Positions 1 to 5,943 are shown, numbered from the stretch's first letter. The stretch is DNA of 10,204 nt from an uncultured Veillonella sp. (GCA_902478055.1 CABSJL010000032.1:1-10204); one strand, 5' to 3'. A program made the numbers and translations. Notes: generated by a model not told the origin, from the letters alone.

Positions 1-2
1 AA

Positions 3-941
3 AATAAAATTGTATGGGAACAAAAGGAAGCACAACGTAAAAGCTTCCGCAATGAGTACGATAACTGGCACCGCAAAGAAAAAGAATTGCTACTTCGTCA
101 ACAAGAGCTCTTGCACAAGGCTGGTATGGAAAGCTCCAATGAATATCGTCAACATCTTATCGATGAAGATCAATACAAGCAATGGCAGACCATTTACAAG
201 CAAAGTCAGGTTCAGTTAGATCTATTAGCGCCTGATGCGGAGAATAGAGATTTGTTCTATCGCCGCTTGCGTGAAGGTAATAAGGATAATTGGCTTGATG
301 AGTTGGCTCATTCTGAACGAGAAATAGCGTCCATTGAAGATAAGTTGGCAATCTTATATGAGCGCCGTGGTCAAATTGTAGAGTCTATGCGTACCCTAGG
401 TTCTGACCAAGAGCAACACCAAATGCTTCAAGAACGTGAAGCATTACAAAATGAACTGGAATCTGCTCTTGAAGATTGGGCTACACAAGTGTTGATGAGC
501 CACTGCATGGATAAGGCTCAACAATCGTACGAGCAAGAAAAACAGCCTCATATGCTAGAACTTGCATCCTCTTATATAGAACGGTTAACTGGTGGCATGT
601 ATACCTTCGATATCCTCGGTATCAATGAAGGGGTGGCCTTGGTTAATGGCAATGGAGAGCGATTAGAACTTAAATTCTGGTCTAGCGGCTTGGCTGACCA
701 AGTATACTTGGCATTGCGCCTTGCATTAGCTAAGGTATTCTCGTACCAAGTTGAATCCTTGCCAATCATATTAGACGATATTCTCGTGCGTTTTGATGAA
801 AACCGCCAACGTAGTGCGTTGGAATTATTGGCTGAAATCGGAAAGAACCAACAAATCTGGCTATTCACGTGCCAACGTTCTGTATTTGATATGGCTCAAT
901 CTATTACAGGCATTGATTGCCACAGATTGAGTCGCAATTAA
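3..941 (+). CDS. YhaN/SMC-like ATPase, C-terminal part (5' end outside window)
   Basis: The reading frame is open from the left window edge to the TAA at 939-941, so the first 313 codons shown are the C-terminal portion of a longer protein. The first part (to about nt 540) is rich in Glu, Gln, Lys and Arg with few prolines, as in a long coiled coil. The end carries the nucleotide-binding half of an ABC/SMC-type ATPase: an ABC-signature-like SSGLADQVYLALRLAL at nt 681-728 and a Walker B strand with D-loop, LPIILDDILVRFDENR, at about 759-806. This arrangement and the spacing are typical of the YhaN family of AAA/SMC-like proteins, often encoded beside an SbcD-like nuclease and thought to act on DNA. 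The N-terminal Walker A would lie upstream and cannot be checked. The switch region reads LFTCQRS, where relatives usually have a His after Cys. Other SMC-like ATPases such as SbcC remain possible. Confidence 0.8.
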   Translation, partial: NKIVWEQKEAQRKSFRNEYDNWHRKEKELLLRQQELLHKAGMESSNEYRQHLIDEDQYKQWQTIYKQSQVQLDLLAPDAENRDLFYRRLREGNKDNWLDELAHSEREIASIEDKLAILYERRGQIVESMRTLGSDQEQHQMLQEREALQNELESALEDWATQVLMSHCMDKAQQSYEQEKQPHMLELASSYIERLTGGMYTFDILGINEGVALVNGNGERLELKFWSSGLADQVYLALRLALAKVFSYQVESLPIILDDILVRFDENRQRSALELLAEIGKNQQIWLFTCQRSVFDMAQSITGIDCHRLSRN

Positions 942-974
942 ACATTGATTGCCACTGATTAAGTCGTAACTAAA
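911..974 (+). repeat. 32-bp imperfect tandem duplication across the stop codon of the YhaN-like gene
   Basis: Unit 1 is 911-942 and unit 2 is 943-974; they match at 28 of 32 positions and abut directly. Unit 1 encodes the last residues (I-D-C-H-R-L-S-R-N-stop). Unit 2 repeats the same codons in a shifted frame after the stop, with an extra stop replacing the Arg codon. Three of the four differences fall at third codon positions and would be synonymous. The duplication is seen directly; its origin is inference. Confidence 0.85.
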
Positions 975-980
975 TTGAAC

Positions 981-1009
981 CCCTGTGAAGGTGTTTAGCT
1001 TTCACAGGG
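981..1009 (+). terminator. Stem-loop after the YhaN-like gene, possible weak terminator
   Basis: A perfect 9-bp stem, CCCTGTGAA at 981-989 with TTCACAGGG at 1001-1009, closes an 11-nt loop. It stands 40 bp after the stop codon and before the hemE promoter region, where a terminator would be expected. No T tract follows (the next bases are AATATTCATAG), so intrinsic termination may be weak, and it could instead stabilise the mRNA 3' end. Confidence 0.5.
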
Positions 1010-1037
1010 AATATTCATAGTGATGATATATGTGATG

Positions 1038-1081
1038 TAACTAAAGTAACTGTTTTAGTTATCATAGTGTGTTAGTATAAA
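1038..1081 (+). promoter_or_regulatory. hemE operon promoter candidate with palindromic operator
   Basis: A perfect 8-bp inverted repeat, TAACTAAA at 1038-1045 and TTTAGTTA at 1054-1061, is separated by 8 bp. The right arm overlaps the position where a -35 element would lie for the TATAAA hexamer at 1076-1081. No good -35 match is visible 17 bp upstream of that hexamer, which suggests an activator- or repressor-dependent promoter. The half-sites do not match the Fur, PerR or Crp consensus I know. This is the only intergenic space ahead of the hemE-hemH-hemY operon, so regulation of heme synthesis at this palindrome is a reasonable inference. Confidence 0.45.
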
Positions 1082-1104
1082 TTAGAAAGAAAGGGGTTGA
1101 GTAC

Positions 1105-2148
1105 TTGAATACAGCATATTTAGATATGATCCAAGGGAAGAACCCTGGTGTAACACCTGTATGGTATATGCGCCAAGCTGGTCGTAGCCAAGCGGAATAT
1201 CGTAAAATTAAGGAAAAATATACGCTCTTTGAAATTACAAAAGAGCCTGAGTTGTGTGCTCGTGTTACGGAACTGCCTGTAAAAGAATACGGTGTGGATG
1301 CGGCGATTCTTTACAAGGATATTATGAGTCCTATGGTCGGCATGAATGTAAAGGTAGAACTCAAGGCTGGTGTGGGCCCTGTGTTTAATACACCGATTCG
1401 CTCCATGGCTGATGTAGATACATTAGCTACCTTTGATCCTACAAAGGTAGATTATATTGGAAAAACAATTACACTGTTAACATCTGGTATGCTAGATGTA
1501 CCTCTTATTGGGTTCTGTGGCGCACCATTTACGATTGCGTCATACCTCATCGAAGGGGGCCCGACAAAGAATTATAATAAGACCCGTGGCATGCTCATCG
1601 GTGCTCCTGATGTGTGGAATGCATTGATGACAAAGTTAGCGGACATGTCTATTGAATACTTGTCTATGCAAGCCGAAGCGGGTGCGAATGCACTTCAAAT
1701 CTTTGACTCTTGGGTAGGTGCTGTGAATGCGGACCAATACAAACAAGGGATTTATCCTCATATGGAACGCATTATTAAGACTGTAAAAGATCGATACCCT
1801 CACATGCCTATGGCTATGAATGGTGTTGGTACTGATCATCTCGTATCTATTTGGTCTCATTTACCATTGGATGTAATCGCTCTTGATTGGCGCAGTTCTA
1901 TCGTTATGGCTAATGAACGAGGCGTAACACAAACGGTACAAGGTAATCTCGATCCAGCCTACTTATTCGCTGATGAAAAAACATTGGCTCATGAAGTAGA
2001 TCGTATCTTACTTGATGGTGTTCGTTATGGCCGCCATATCTTCAACTTAGGTCATGGAGTATTCCCAGAGGCGGATCCTAAAAAGCTCCATTGGCTCACA
2101 GACTATGTACATGAACGCAGTCGTGAATTATGGGCACAAGAGGGGTAA
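1105..2148 (+). CDS. hemE: Uroporphyrinogen decarboxylase
   Basis: HemE removes four carboxyl groups from uroporphyrinogen III to give coproporphyrinogen III in the cytoplasm. The 347-residue product has family length and both signatures: PVWYMRQAGR at residues 18-27, including the substrate-binding arginines R23 and R27, and GFCGAPFT at 136-143. D72 (in ILYKDIMSP) fits the active-site aspartate that contacts the pyrrole nitrogens, Y147 fits the conserved active-site tyrosine, and H317 lies in the conserved C-terminal NLGHGV motif. The start is a TTG at 1105, chosen because AAGGGG at 1091-1096 lies 8 nt upstream; the next in-frame ATG (1129) would remove N-terminal residues and has no such site. 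It is the first gene of a hemE-hemH-hemY operon; hemH follows after 4 nt. The palindrome at 1038-1061 may regulate it. Identification is secure. Confidence 0.96.
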   Translation: MNTAYLDMIQGKNPGVTPVWYMRQAGRSQAEYRKIKEKYTLFEITKEPELCARVTELPVKEYGVDAAILYKDIMSPMVGMNVKVELKAGVGPVFNTPIRSMADVDTLATFDPTKVDYIGKTITLLTSGMLDVPLIGFCGAPFTIASYLIEGGPTKNYNKTRGMLIGAPDVWNALMTKLADMSIEYLSMQAEAGANALQIFDSWVGAVNADQYKQGIYPHMERIIKTVKDRYPHMPMAMNGVGTDHLVSIWSHLPLDVIALDWRSSIVMANERGVTQTVQGNLDPAYLFADEKTLAHEVDRILLDGVRYGRHIFNLGHGVFPEADPKKLHWLTDYVHERSRELWAQEG

Positions 2149-2152
2149 GCTA

Positions 2153-3052
2153 GTGAACATCGAGAAAAAAGGATTATTATTCTTATCCTATGGTAGCCCT
2201 TCGAGTAAGGATGATTTAGTGCCATATATGACGAGTATTCGTCATGGTCGCGTGCCGACCGATGCTGAAGTTGCAAATCTTACCCATCGTTATGATGTCA
2301 TTGGTCAGTGGTCCAACGTAGAATTACAAACGATGGCAGAACGTCAATATAATAGACTGCTTACTTTGTTGCCATCCATACCATCGGCTATTGGATATCT
2401 TCATATGAAGCCGTCCATTGCTGATGCGGTAGATGCATTAGTCAAACAAGGTGTAGAGCATATTATCGCTATCGTAACGGCCCCATTCTTTACGTCTCTT
2501 GGTACTGGCGCTTATGAGAAACAAGTGCAGGCTGCAATTGGTGACCTTCAAGGTGTAACCTTTGATGTTATTCGTGCTTGGTGGGATCAACCTTCCTTTA
2601 TCGAGTATTGGGTAAAAGCAGTTTCAGACTGCATCAATGATACTAACGATGTATTTGTTATTTTTAGTGCTCATAGTATACCTCTTATTAATAGTCATAA
2701 TGCAGACTCTTATGCTTTGGCCTTAGAGGAAAGTGCAAAAGAAATCGCTCAACGTTGCGATTTAGAACAGTGGTCTGTAGCTTGGCAGAGCGCAGCCCCT
2801 CATGGGCAATGGTTAGGTCCAACCGTAGCAGAAGCAATTAATCAAGCTCTACGTAGTGGCGCGATACATATAGCCTTTGTACCATTTGGCTTTGTAAGCA
2901 ATCATGTAGAGGTGTTGTACGATAATGATGTAGAGTGCAAAGAACTCGTTGATGCTGGCGGCGCTGTATATATGCGTGCAGAAATGCCGAATTGTGATGA
3001 AACATTCTTGCAAGCGATGGCGAGTGCAATAATAGAAAGGATTCATTCGTGA
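2153..3052 (+). CDS. hemH: Ferrochelatase (probably coproporphyrin ferrochelatase)
   Basis: HemH/CpfC inserts ferrous iron into a porphyrin. With hemQ just downstream, coproporphyrin III is the likely substrate rather than protoporphyrin IX. The 299-residue protein begins with the family pattern LLFLSYGSPSSKDDLVPYM and RHGR, has the catalytic histidine H174 in FSAHSIP, and the catalytic glutamate E253 in FVSNHVEVLYDND; the W-S-V-A-W-Q-S stretch between them is also typical. Length is close to Bacillus ferrochelatase (about 310). I chose the GTG at 2153 because the AGAGGGG just before the hemE stop sits 7 nt upstream; the open frame extends back to 2054 inside hemE, but that would add residues unlike the family. 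The gene overlaps the next by 4 nt (GTGA), indicating translational coupling. Whether it accepts coproporphyrin is inferred from context. Confidence 0.94.
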   Translation: MNIEKKGLLFLSYGSPSSKDDLVPYMTSIRHGRVPTDAEVANLTHRYDVIGQWSNVELQTMAERQYNRLLTLLPSIPSAIGYLHMKPSIADAVDALVKQGVEHIIAIVTAPFFTSLGTGAYEKQVQAAIGDLQGVTFDVIRAWWDQPSFIEYWVKAVSDCINDTNDVFVIFSAHSIPLINSHNADSYALALEESAKEIAQRCDLEQWSVAWQSAAPHGQWLGPTVAEAINQALRSGAIHIAFVPFGFVSNHVEVLYDNDVECKELVDAGGAVYMRAEMPNCDETFLQAMASAIIERIHS

Positions 3053-4671
3053 ATGTAACAATAGTGGGCGGTGGCCTAACCGGATTGACAGCGGCTTATT
3101 ATTTAGGCCATGCAAAGCCGGACTGGACCATTACTCTTTATGAACAAGCACCACGATTTGGTGGGAAAATACAAACACAACGCGTCGATGACTTCGTGGT
3201 AGAGCTCGGACCTGATTCTTACTTAGGCCGTAAAACGGAAATGACGGATCTCGTCTATGATCTCGGATTAGGGGACACCCTTGTATCGAATGAAACAGGG
3301 CAAGCCTTTGTGTATGACAAAGGTTCTATTCATCCTATTCCAGGGGGCTCTATCATGGGCATCCCTACGGAAATGATGCCTTTTGTGAAAGCAACGCTTA
3401 TTTCTTGGCCTGGCAAATTGCGAGCTGGTTTAGATTACTTTAAAAAGCCATACCAGCTAGATAAAAATGGAGATGTATCTATTGGTCATTTCTTTCAATA
3501 CCATTTAGGTCAAGAAATGATGGATAAGCTCATCGAGCCTCTATTGGCGGGGATCTATGGCGGCGATATTTATAAAATTAGCTTGTTATCTACATTCCCT
3601 CATTTTATTCAAGTAGAACAAAAATATGGGAATATGGTAAAAGGCATGATGGCTGCTAAGATGGGCCACTCCAAAGCGGGGGTTACTAAAGCGGCTAAAG
3701 GTGCTGTTGCTGAAGGTGACGTACCGCGTGCTGGTAAAGGGACTATGACAGACCGTCAATTTGAAAGTCATGAAGCGAAGGCCACTAAGGCACATGCGGA
3801 TATGGCGAGTCGTAAGGGTACTGCTGCTCAATCTGGTATGTTCCGTCAATTGACAGGCGGTCTTGAAAGCGTTATTACGGCCATCGTTGAAGCCATGCCT
3901 AGCAATGTATCACTATATACCAGTGCATTAGTATCCGATATTCGCTACACCGATGGTCAATATGCATTAGACGTCGTAAAACAAGATTCCGAGGACTGTA
4001 ACTGTAACGGTCAATCAGCATATCATGAAAATTCCAATGTAGAATTAGGCCTTGATATGAGAACTAGTAGTGGTGACGTTACTGCTAATGCAGATCACGT
4101 GATTATCTGTACACCGCCGGCAACGTATAACCAATGGTTCAAAGATGATGCTGGTTTTGATTTCTTGCGCTCTATGGAACAGTCTAGTTGCGCTATTGCC
4201 ATCATGGCCTTTGATAAAAGTACCTTCGATGGTGAATTAAAAGGCTCTGGCCTGTTGATTACACGCAACACAGATACACCGCTCACGGCATGTACAATCC
4301 TTAATCAAAAGTGGCCACAAACAACGCCTGACGATAAGATTGTATTGCGCGTCTTTATCGGTAAACCTGGCAATGATGTAGTAGAACATCTCAATGATGA
4401 GGAACTTTCAGAATTAGCAGTGAAAGAAATTCAACGCATTATGAGTTTCTCTACGCAACCTGAATGGGTTCGTATCAATCGTCTCATCCACTGCATGCCG
4501 CAATATAATGTGGGCCATCGGGCAGGTATTACAGCTGTGCGTAAACATGTAGCCGAGAATTATCCAAACTTACACCTTATTGGCACTCCATTTGATGGAA
4601 TTGGTATTCCTGATGGTGTGAAACAGGCGAAAGAACTCATACAGTCTATTGTAGGCAGTAATGAAAACTAA
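3049..4671 (+). CDS. hemY: HemY/CgoX-type porphyrinogen oxidase with long internal insertion
   Basis: This FAD-dependent oxidase converts coproporphyrinogen III to coproporphyrin III (CgoX) or protoporphyrinogen to protoporphyrin. The N-terminus is a dinucleotide-binding fold, IVGGGLTGLTAAYYL (G7, G9, G12) with the ribose-binding acid E32, and the C-terminus has the FAD-closing motif GTPFDGIGIPDGV. At 540 residues it is about 70 longer than Bacillus HemY. The excess lies mainly in an Ala/Lys/Gly-rich stretch, about residues 200-263, and partly in residues 312-346, which contain a Cys-Asn-Cys. The frame is open through both, so they are true insertions. The start is GTG at 3049, overlapping the hemH stop, with AGAAAGG at 3034-3040. 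The known enzyme needs oxygen as electron acceptor, which is odd if the host is an anaerobe. Also named hemG or cgoX in some annotations. Confidence 0.93.
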   Translation: MNVTIVGGGLTGLTAAYYLGHAKPDWTITLYEQAPRFGGKIQTQRVDDFVVELGPDSYLGRKTEMTDLVYDLGLGDTLVSNETGQAFVYDKGSIHPIPGGSIMGIPTEMMPFVKATLISWPGKLRAGLDYFKKPYQLDKNGDVSIGHFFQYHLGQEMMDKLIEPLLAGIYGGDIYKISLLSTFPHFIQVEQKYGNMVKGMMAAKMGHSKAGVTKAAKGAVAEGDVPRAGKGTMTDRQFESHEAKATKAHADMASRKGTAAQSGMFRQLTGGLESVITAIVEAMPSNVSLYTSALVSDIRYTDGQYALDVVKQDSEDCNCNGQSAYHENSNVELGLDMRTSSGDVTANADHVIICTPPATYNQWFKDDAGFDFLRSMEQSSCAIAIMAFDKSTFDGELKGSGLLITRNTDTPLTACTILNQKWPQTTPDDKIVLRVFIGKPGNDVVEHLNDEELSELAVKEIQRIMSFSTQPEWVRINRLIHCMPQYNVGHRAGITAVRKHVAENYPNLHLIGTPFDGIGIPDGVKQAKELIQSIVGSNEN

Positions 4672-4696
4672 TATTAAGTAGTGAGAACTAATATTA
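4657..4696 (+). repeat. 20-bp tandem duplication across the hemY stop codon
   Basis: Unit 1 at 4657-4676 and unit 2 at 4677-4696 abut and match at 18 of 20 positions; both differences are A to G. Unit 1 contains the last codons and TAA stop (4669-4671) of hemY. Twenty is not a multiple of three, so the second copy is out of frame with the first and is not translated as an extension. Confidence 0.85.
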
Positions 4697-4710
4697 ATAA
4701 ATAATTATAA

Positions 4711-4751
4711 GAAAAGACTCCATATGCTATAATAGTATATGGAGTCTTTTC
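4711..4751 (+). terminator. Long palindromic hairpin between hemY and hemQ (terminator and/or operator)
   Basis: A perfect 15-bp inverted repeat (4711-4725 with 4737-4751) has an 11-nt centre that is itself nearly self-complementary (CTAT-A-ATAG). The right arm ends TCTTTTC, giving a short U-rich run, so it can act as an intrinsic terminator for the hemEHY transcript. It lies 39 bp after the hemY stop. Because the centre contains an extended -10 sequence, it may instead or also be an operator for hemQ. Confidence 0.65.
4725..4733 (+). promoter_or_regulatory. Extended -10 candidate for hemQ
   Basis: TGC followed by a perfect TATAAT (4728-4733) forms an extended -10 element, which can work without a good -35; the hexamer 17 bp upstream (TTATAA, 4705-4710) is poor. 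Start would be near 4740, giving a leader of about 70 nt to the hemQ ATG. A second TATAAT at 4785-4790 is an alternative but would put the start only about 17 nt before the ATG. Which one works cannot be told from sequence. Confidence 0.4.
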
Positions 4752-4813
4752 GATTCTTATAGTAATAGAAATATATCATTTTAATATAATCACCATAGAT
4801 AGGAGTGATCATA

Positions 4814-5545
4814 ATGGGAAAAGCAATCCCTACAGTAGAAGGTTGGCATAGCCAACACATGGTCTTTGCCATGGATTTCAGTGCATGGAACTGCTTTACA
4901 GCTGAAGAAAAAGCAGAAGCACGCAACGAATTAAAAGCATTTTTAGCAGATCTTGAAGCTAAACATCAAGCTAAAGAAGGTAGCTATGCATTCTATGATT
5001 GTAATGGAGCAAAAGGGGACTTAATCCTATGGATCCTTGGTCCATCCCTTGAATACTTGGCACAAGTAGAACGCAAATTCCGTCGCCTTGCGATTGCAAG
5101 CGTATTAATTCAAACCTATTCCTATACATCTGTAACAGAAGTAAGTGCTTACGTTAAAGCTAAACTCGATACAGAAGAAGTTAACCAAAAACTGTACCCT
5201 CATGTACCTCGCGATAAATACATTTGCTTCTATAACATGAGCAAAAAACGTGAAGGCGATGACAACTGGTTCATGCTACCACCTCAAGAACGTGGTATGT
5301 TAATGAAATCTCACGGCGAACTTGGTAAAACATATTTAGACGTTTTATCTGAATTTACAACAGGTGGCTGTGGCTTAGACGACTGGGAATGGGGCATCAC
5401 CATCTTCAGTAACGACGACATTCAATTCAAAAAAATTGTATACGATATGCGCTTTGAAATCGCCAGTGCAAAATACGGCATCTTCAGCGACTTCTACGTT
5501 GGTACCATCATCGACGATGCACTACTAGAAGAAATCTTTGGATAA
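4814..5545 (+). CDS. hemQ: Coproheme decarboxylase (HemQ/ChdC, chlorite dismutase family)
   Basis: ChdC decarboxylates two propionates of coproheme to give heme b, the last step of the coproporphyrin-dependent pathway; characterised members use peroxide or oxygen. The 243-residue length is typical. The catalytic tyrosine is likely Y140 in ICFYNMSKKREG, and the heme-ligating histidine H167 in LMKSHGELG. Further family marks are the WFMLPPQERGMLM stretch, the GLDDWEWGITIF motif, and MRFEIASAKYG near the end. Relatives usually read YPMSK where this has YNMSK. I start at ATG 4814 because AGGAG at 4801-4805 stands 8 nt upstream; the in-frame GTG at 4805 lies inside that site. It is separated from hemY by 142 bp with a hairpin, so it may have its own promoter, and a terminator overlaps its stop. 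It confirms that the neighbouring hem genes serve the coproporphyrin branch. Confidence 0.95.
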   Translation: MGKAIPTVEGWHSQHMVFAMDFSAWNCFTAEEKAEARNELKAFLADLEAKHQAKEGSYAFYDCNGAKGDLILWILGPSLEYLAQVERKFRRLAIASVLIQTYSYTSVTEVSAYVKAKLDTEEVNQKLYPHVPRDKYICFYNMSKKREGDDNWFMLPPQERGMLMKSHGELGKTYLDVLSEFTTGGCGLDDWEWGITIFSNDDIQFKKIVYDMRFEIASAKYGIFSDFYVGTIIDDALLEEIFG

Positions 5546-5579
5546 TAAAAGAGCCTGCTTTAGCAGGCTCTTTTATTAT
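5542..5579 (+). terminator. Strong intrinsic terminator overlapping the hemQ stop codon
   Basis: A 15-17 bp perfect stem (5542-5558 with 5563-5579) with a TTTA loop has a GC-rich core (GAGCCTGC/GCAGGCTC) flanked by AT-rich ends. The right side gives CTTTTATTATT, a good U tract. The left A-rich flank makes it potentially bidirectional. The hemQ stop (5543-5545) is inside the left arm. Confidence 0.92.
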
Positions 5580-5611
5580 TTAATTCATATATATCAATAA
5601 ATAACTTCTTA

Positions 5612-5640
5612 TTGTATCGTATATTTGTTCAGATTATAAT
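5612..5640 (+). promoter_or_regulatory. Sigma70-type promoter of the small holin-like peptide gene
   Basis: TTGTAT at 5612-5617, a 17-bp spacer and a perfect TATAAT at 5635-5640 form a good housekeeping promoter. The predicted start is about 5647, giving a leader of roughly 50 nt before the ATG at 5698. It is isolated from hemQ by the terminator just upstream. Confidence 0.75.
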
Positions 5641-5658
5641 GTTCTTAAGGTAGTCAGC

Positions 5659-5690
5659 GAGGTTGGGCCTCTCTTCGTTATAGAAGGGGG
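5659..5690 (+). promoter_or_regulatory. Leader hairpin hiding the ribosome binding site of the small peptide
   Basis: In the leader RNA, CTCTCTTC at 5669-5676 can pair with GAAGGGGG at 5683-5690 (8 pairs, two of them G-U) around a 6-nt loop. The right arm is the strong ribosome binding site AAGGGGG (5684-5690), 7 nt ahead of the ATG. An alternative pairing, GAGG at 5659-5662 with CCTC at 5668-5671, would compete with it. Occluded ribosome binding sites are common in type I toxin mRNAs. Confidence 0.5.
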
Positions 5691-5697
5691 TGAGCTT

Positions 5698-5799
5698 ATG
5701 AGTGACTTTGAACTTATTACAGTTATTACTGGAATCTTGACGCTAGTCGTTTCCTTTGGAGCACTTATAGCGCTTATTTGCCTCACAAAAAGCAAATAG
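5698..5799 (+). CDS. Holin-like small membrane peptide, probable type I toxin
   Basis: This 33-residue ORF starts at ATG 5698, has AAGGGGG 7 nt upstream and ends at TAG 5797-5799. It begins MSDFELITVITG, continues as one hydrophobic helix of about 21-22 residues (LTLVVSFGALIALICL) and ends in a short basic tail, TKSK. That plan (acidic or polar N-terminus, single membrane span, lysine tail) matches the 'putative holin-like toxin' group of Firmicutes, whose members insert into the cell's own membrane when over-expressed. Around it are a consensus promoter, an occluded ribosome binding site, and a consensus promoter on the opposite strand 100 bp downstream, as in type I systems such as txpA/ratA or bsrG/SR4. 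A 7-9 bp stem-loop (5772-5800) spans the end of the gene. The family assignment is by pattern only; toxicity is inference. A small regulatory membrane protein is the alternative. Confidence 0.75.
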   Translation: MSDFELITVITGILTLVVSFGALIALICLTKSK

Positions 5800-5896
5800 C
5801 CCTCCGTTACCAAGTGTAATTAGATAAACAGAAAGGCCATTTCCTATATGTTATGTTTTTGAGATGCGCCTGACGTTCCTACTCGTCTGACTATCT
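5772..5896 (-). ncRNA. Predicted antisense antitoxin RNA (3' end uncertain)
   Basis: Transcription from the minus-strand promoter at 5903-5931 would start near 5896 and run towards the small peptide gene, overlapping its 3' untranslated region and reaching its coding end. This would give an antisense RNA able to pair with the peptide mRNA over 100 nt or more. A small stem, GACG/CGTC, lies near its 5' end (about 5869-5888). No convincing terminator was seen on this strand; the left limit given is the stem-loop at 5772-5800, which lacks a U tract, so the true end may differ. Confidence 0.5.
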
Positions 5897-5902
5897 ATTT
5901 AT

Positions 5903-5931
5903 ATTATAGAGATAAAGATATATATCGTCAA
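5903..5931 (-). promoter_or_regulatory. Consensus minus-strand promoter for an antisense RNA
   Basis: Read on the minus strand, TTGACG (5931-5926), a 17-bp spacer and a perfect TATAAT (5908-5903) make a near-perfect sigma70 promoter, the best match in the window. It points left into the 3' untranslated region of the holin-like peptide gene. No minus-strand ORF of note follows, so the product is most likely an untranslated RNA. Confidence 0.8.
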
Positions 5932-5943
5932 ATTAGAATGAAT

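Noticed and set aside
2054..2152. N-terminal extension of HemH inside hemE (ATG at 2054)
   Set aside because: It would overlap hemE by 95 bp and add residues unlike ferrochelatases; the GTG at 2153 has a good ribosome binding site and gives the family N-terminus.
3586..3849. Minus-strand ORF opposite the hemY insertion
   Set aside because: It has no ribosome binding site and the plus-strand frame is continuous with hemY motifs on both sides; it is better explained as a shadow.
4805..4813. GTG start for HemQ nine bases upstream
   Set aside because: The GTG overlaps the AGGAG ribosome binding site that correctly positions the ATG at 4814.
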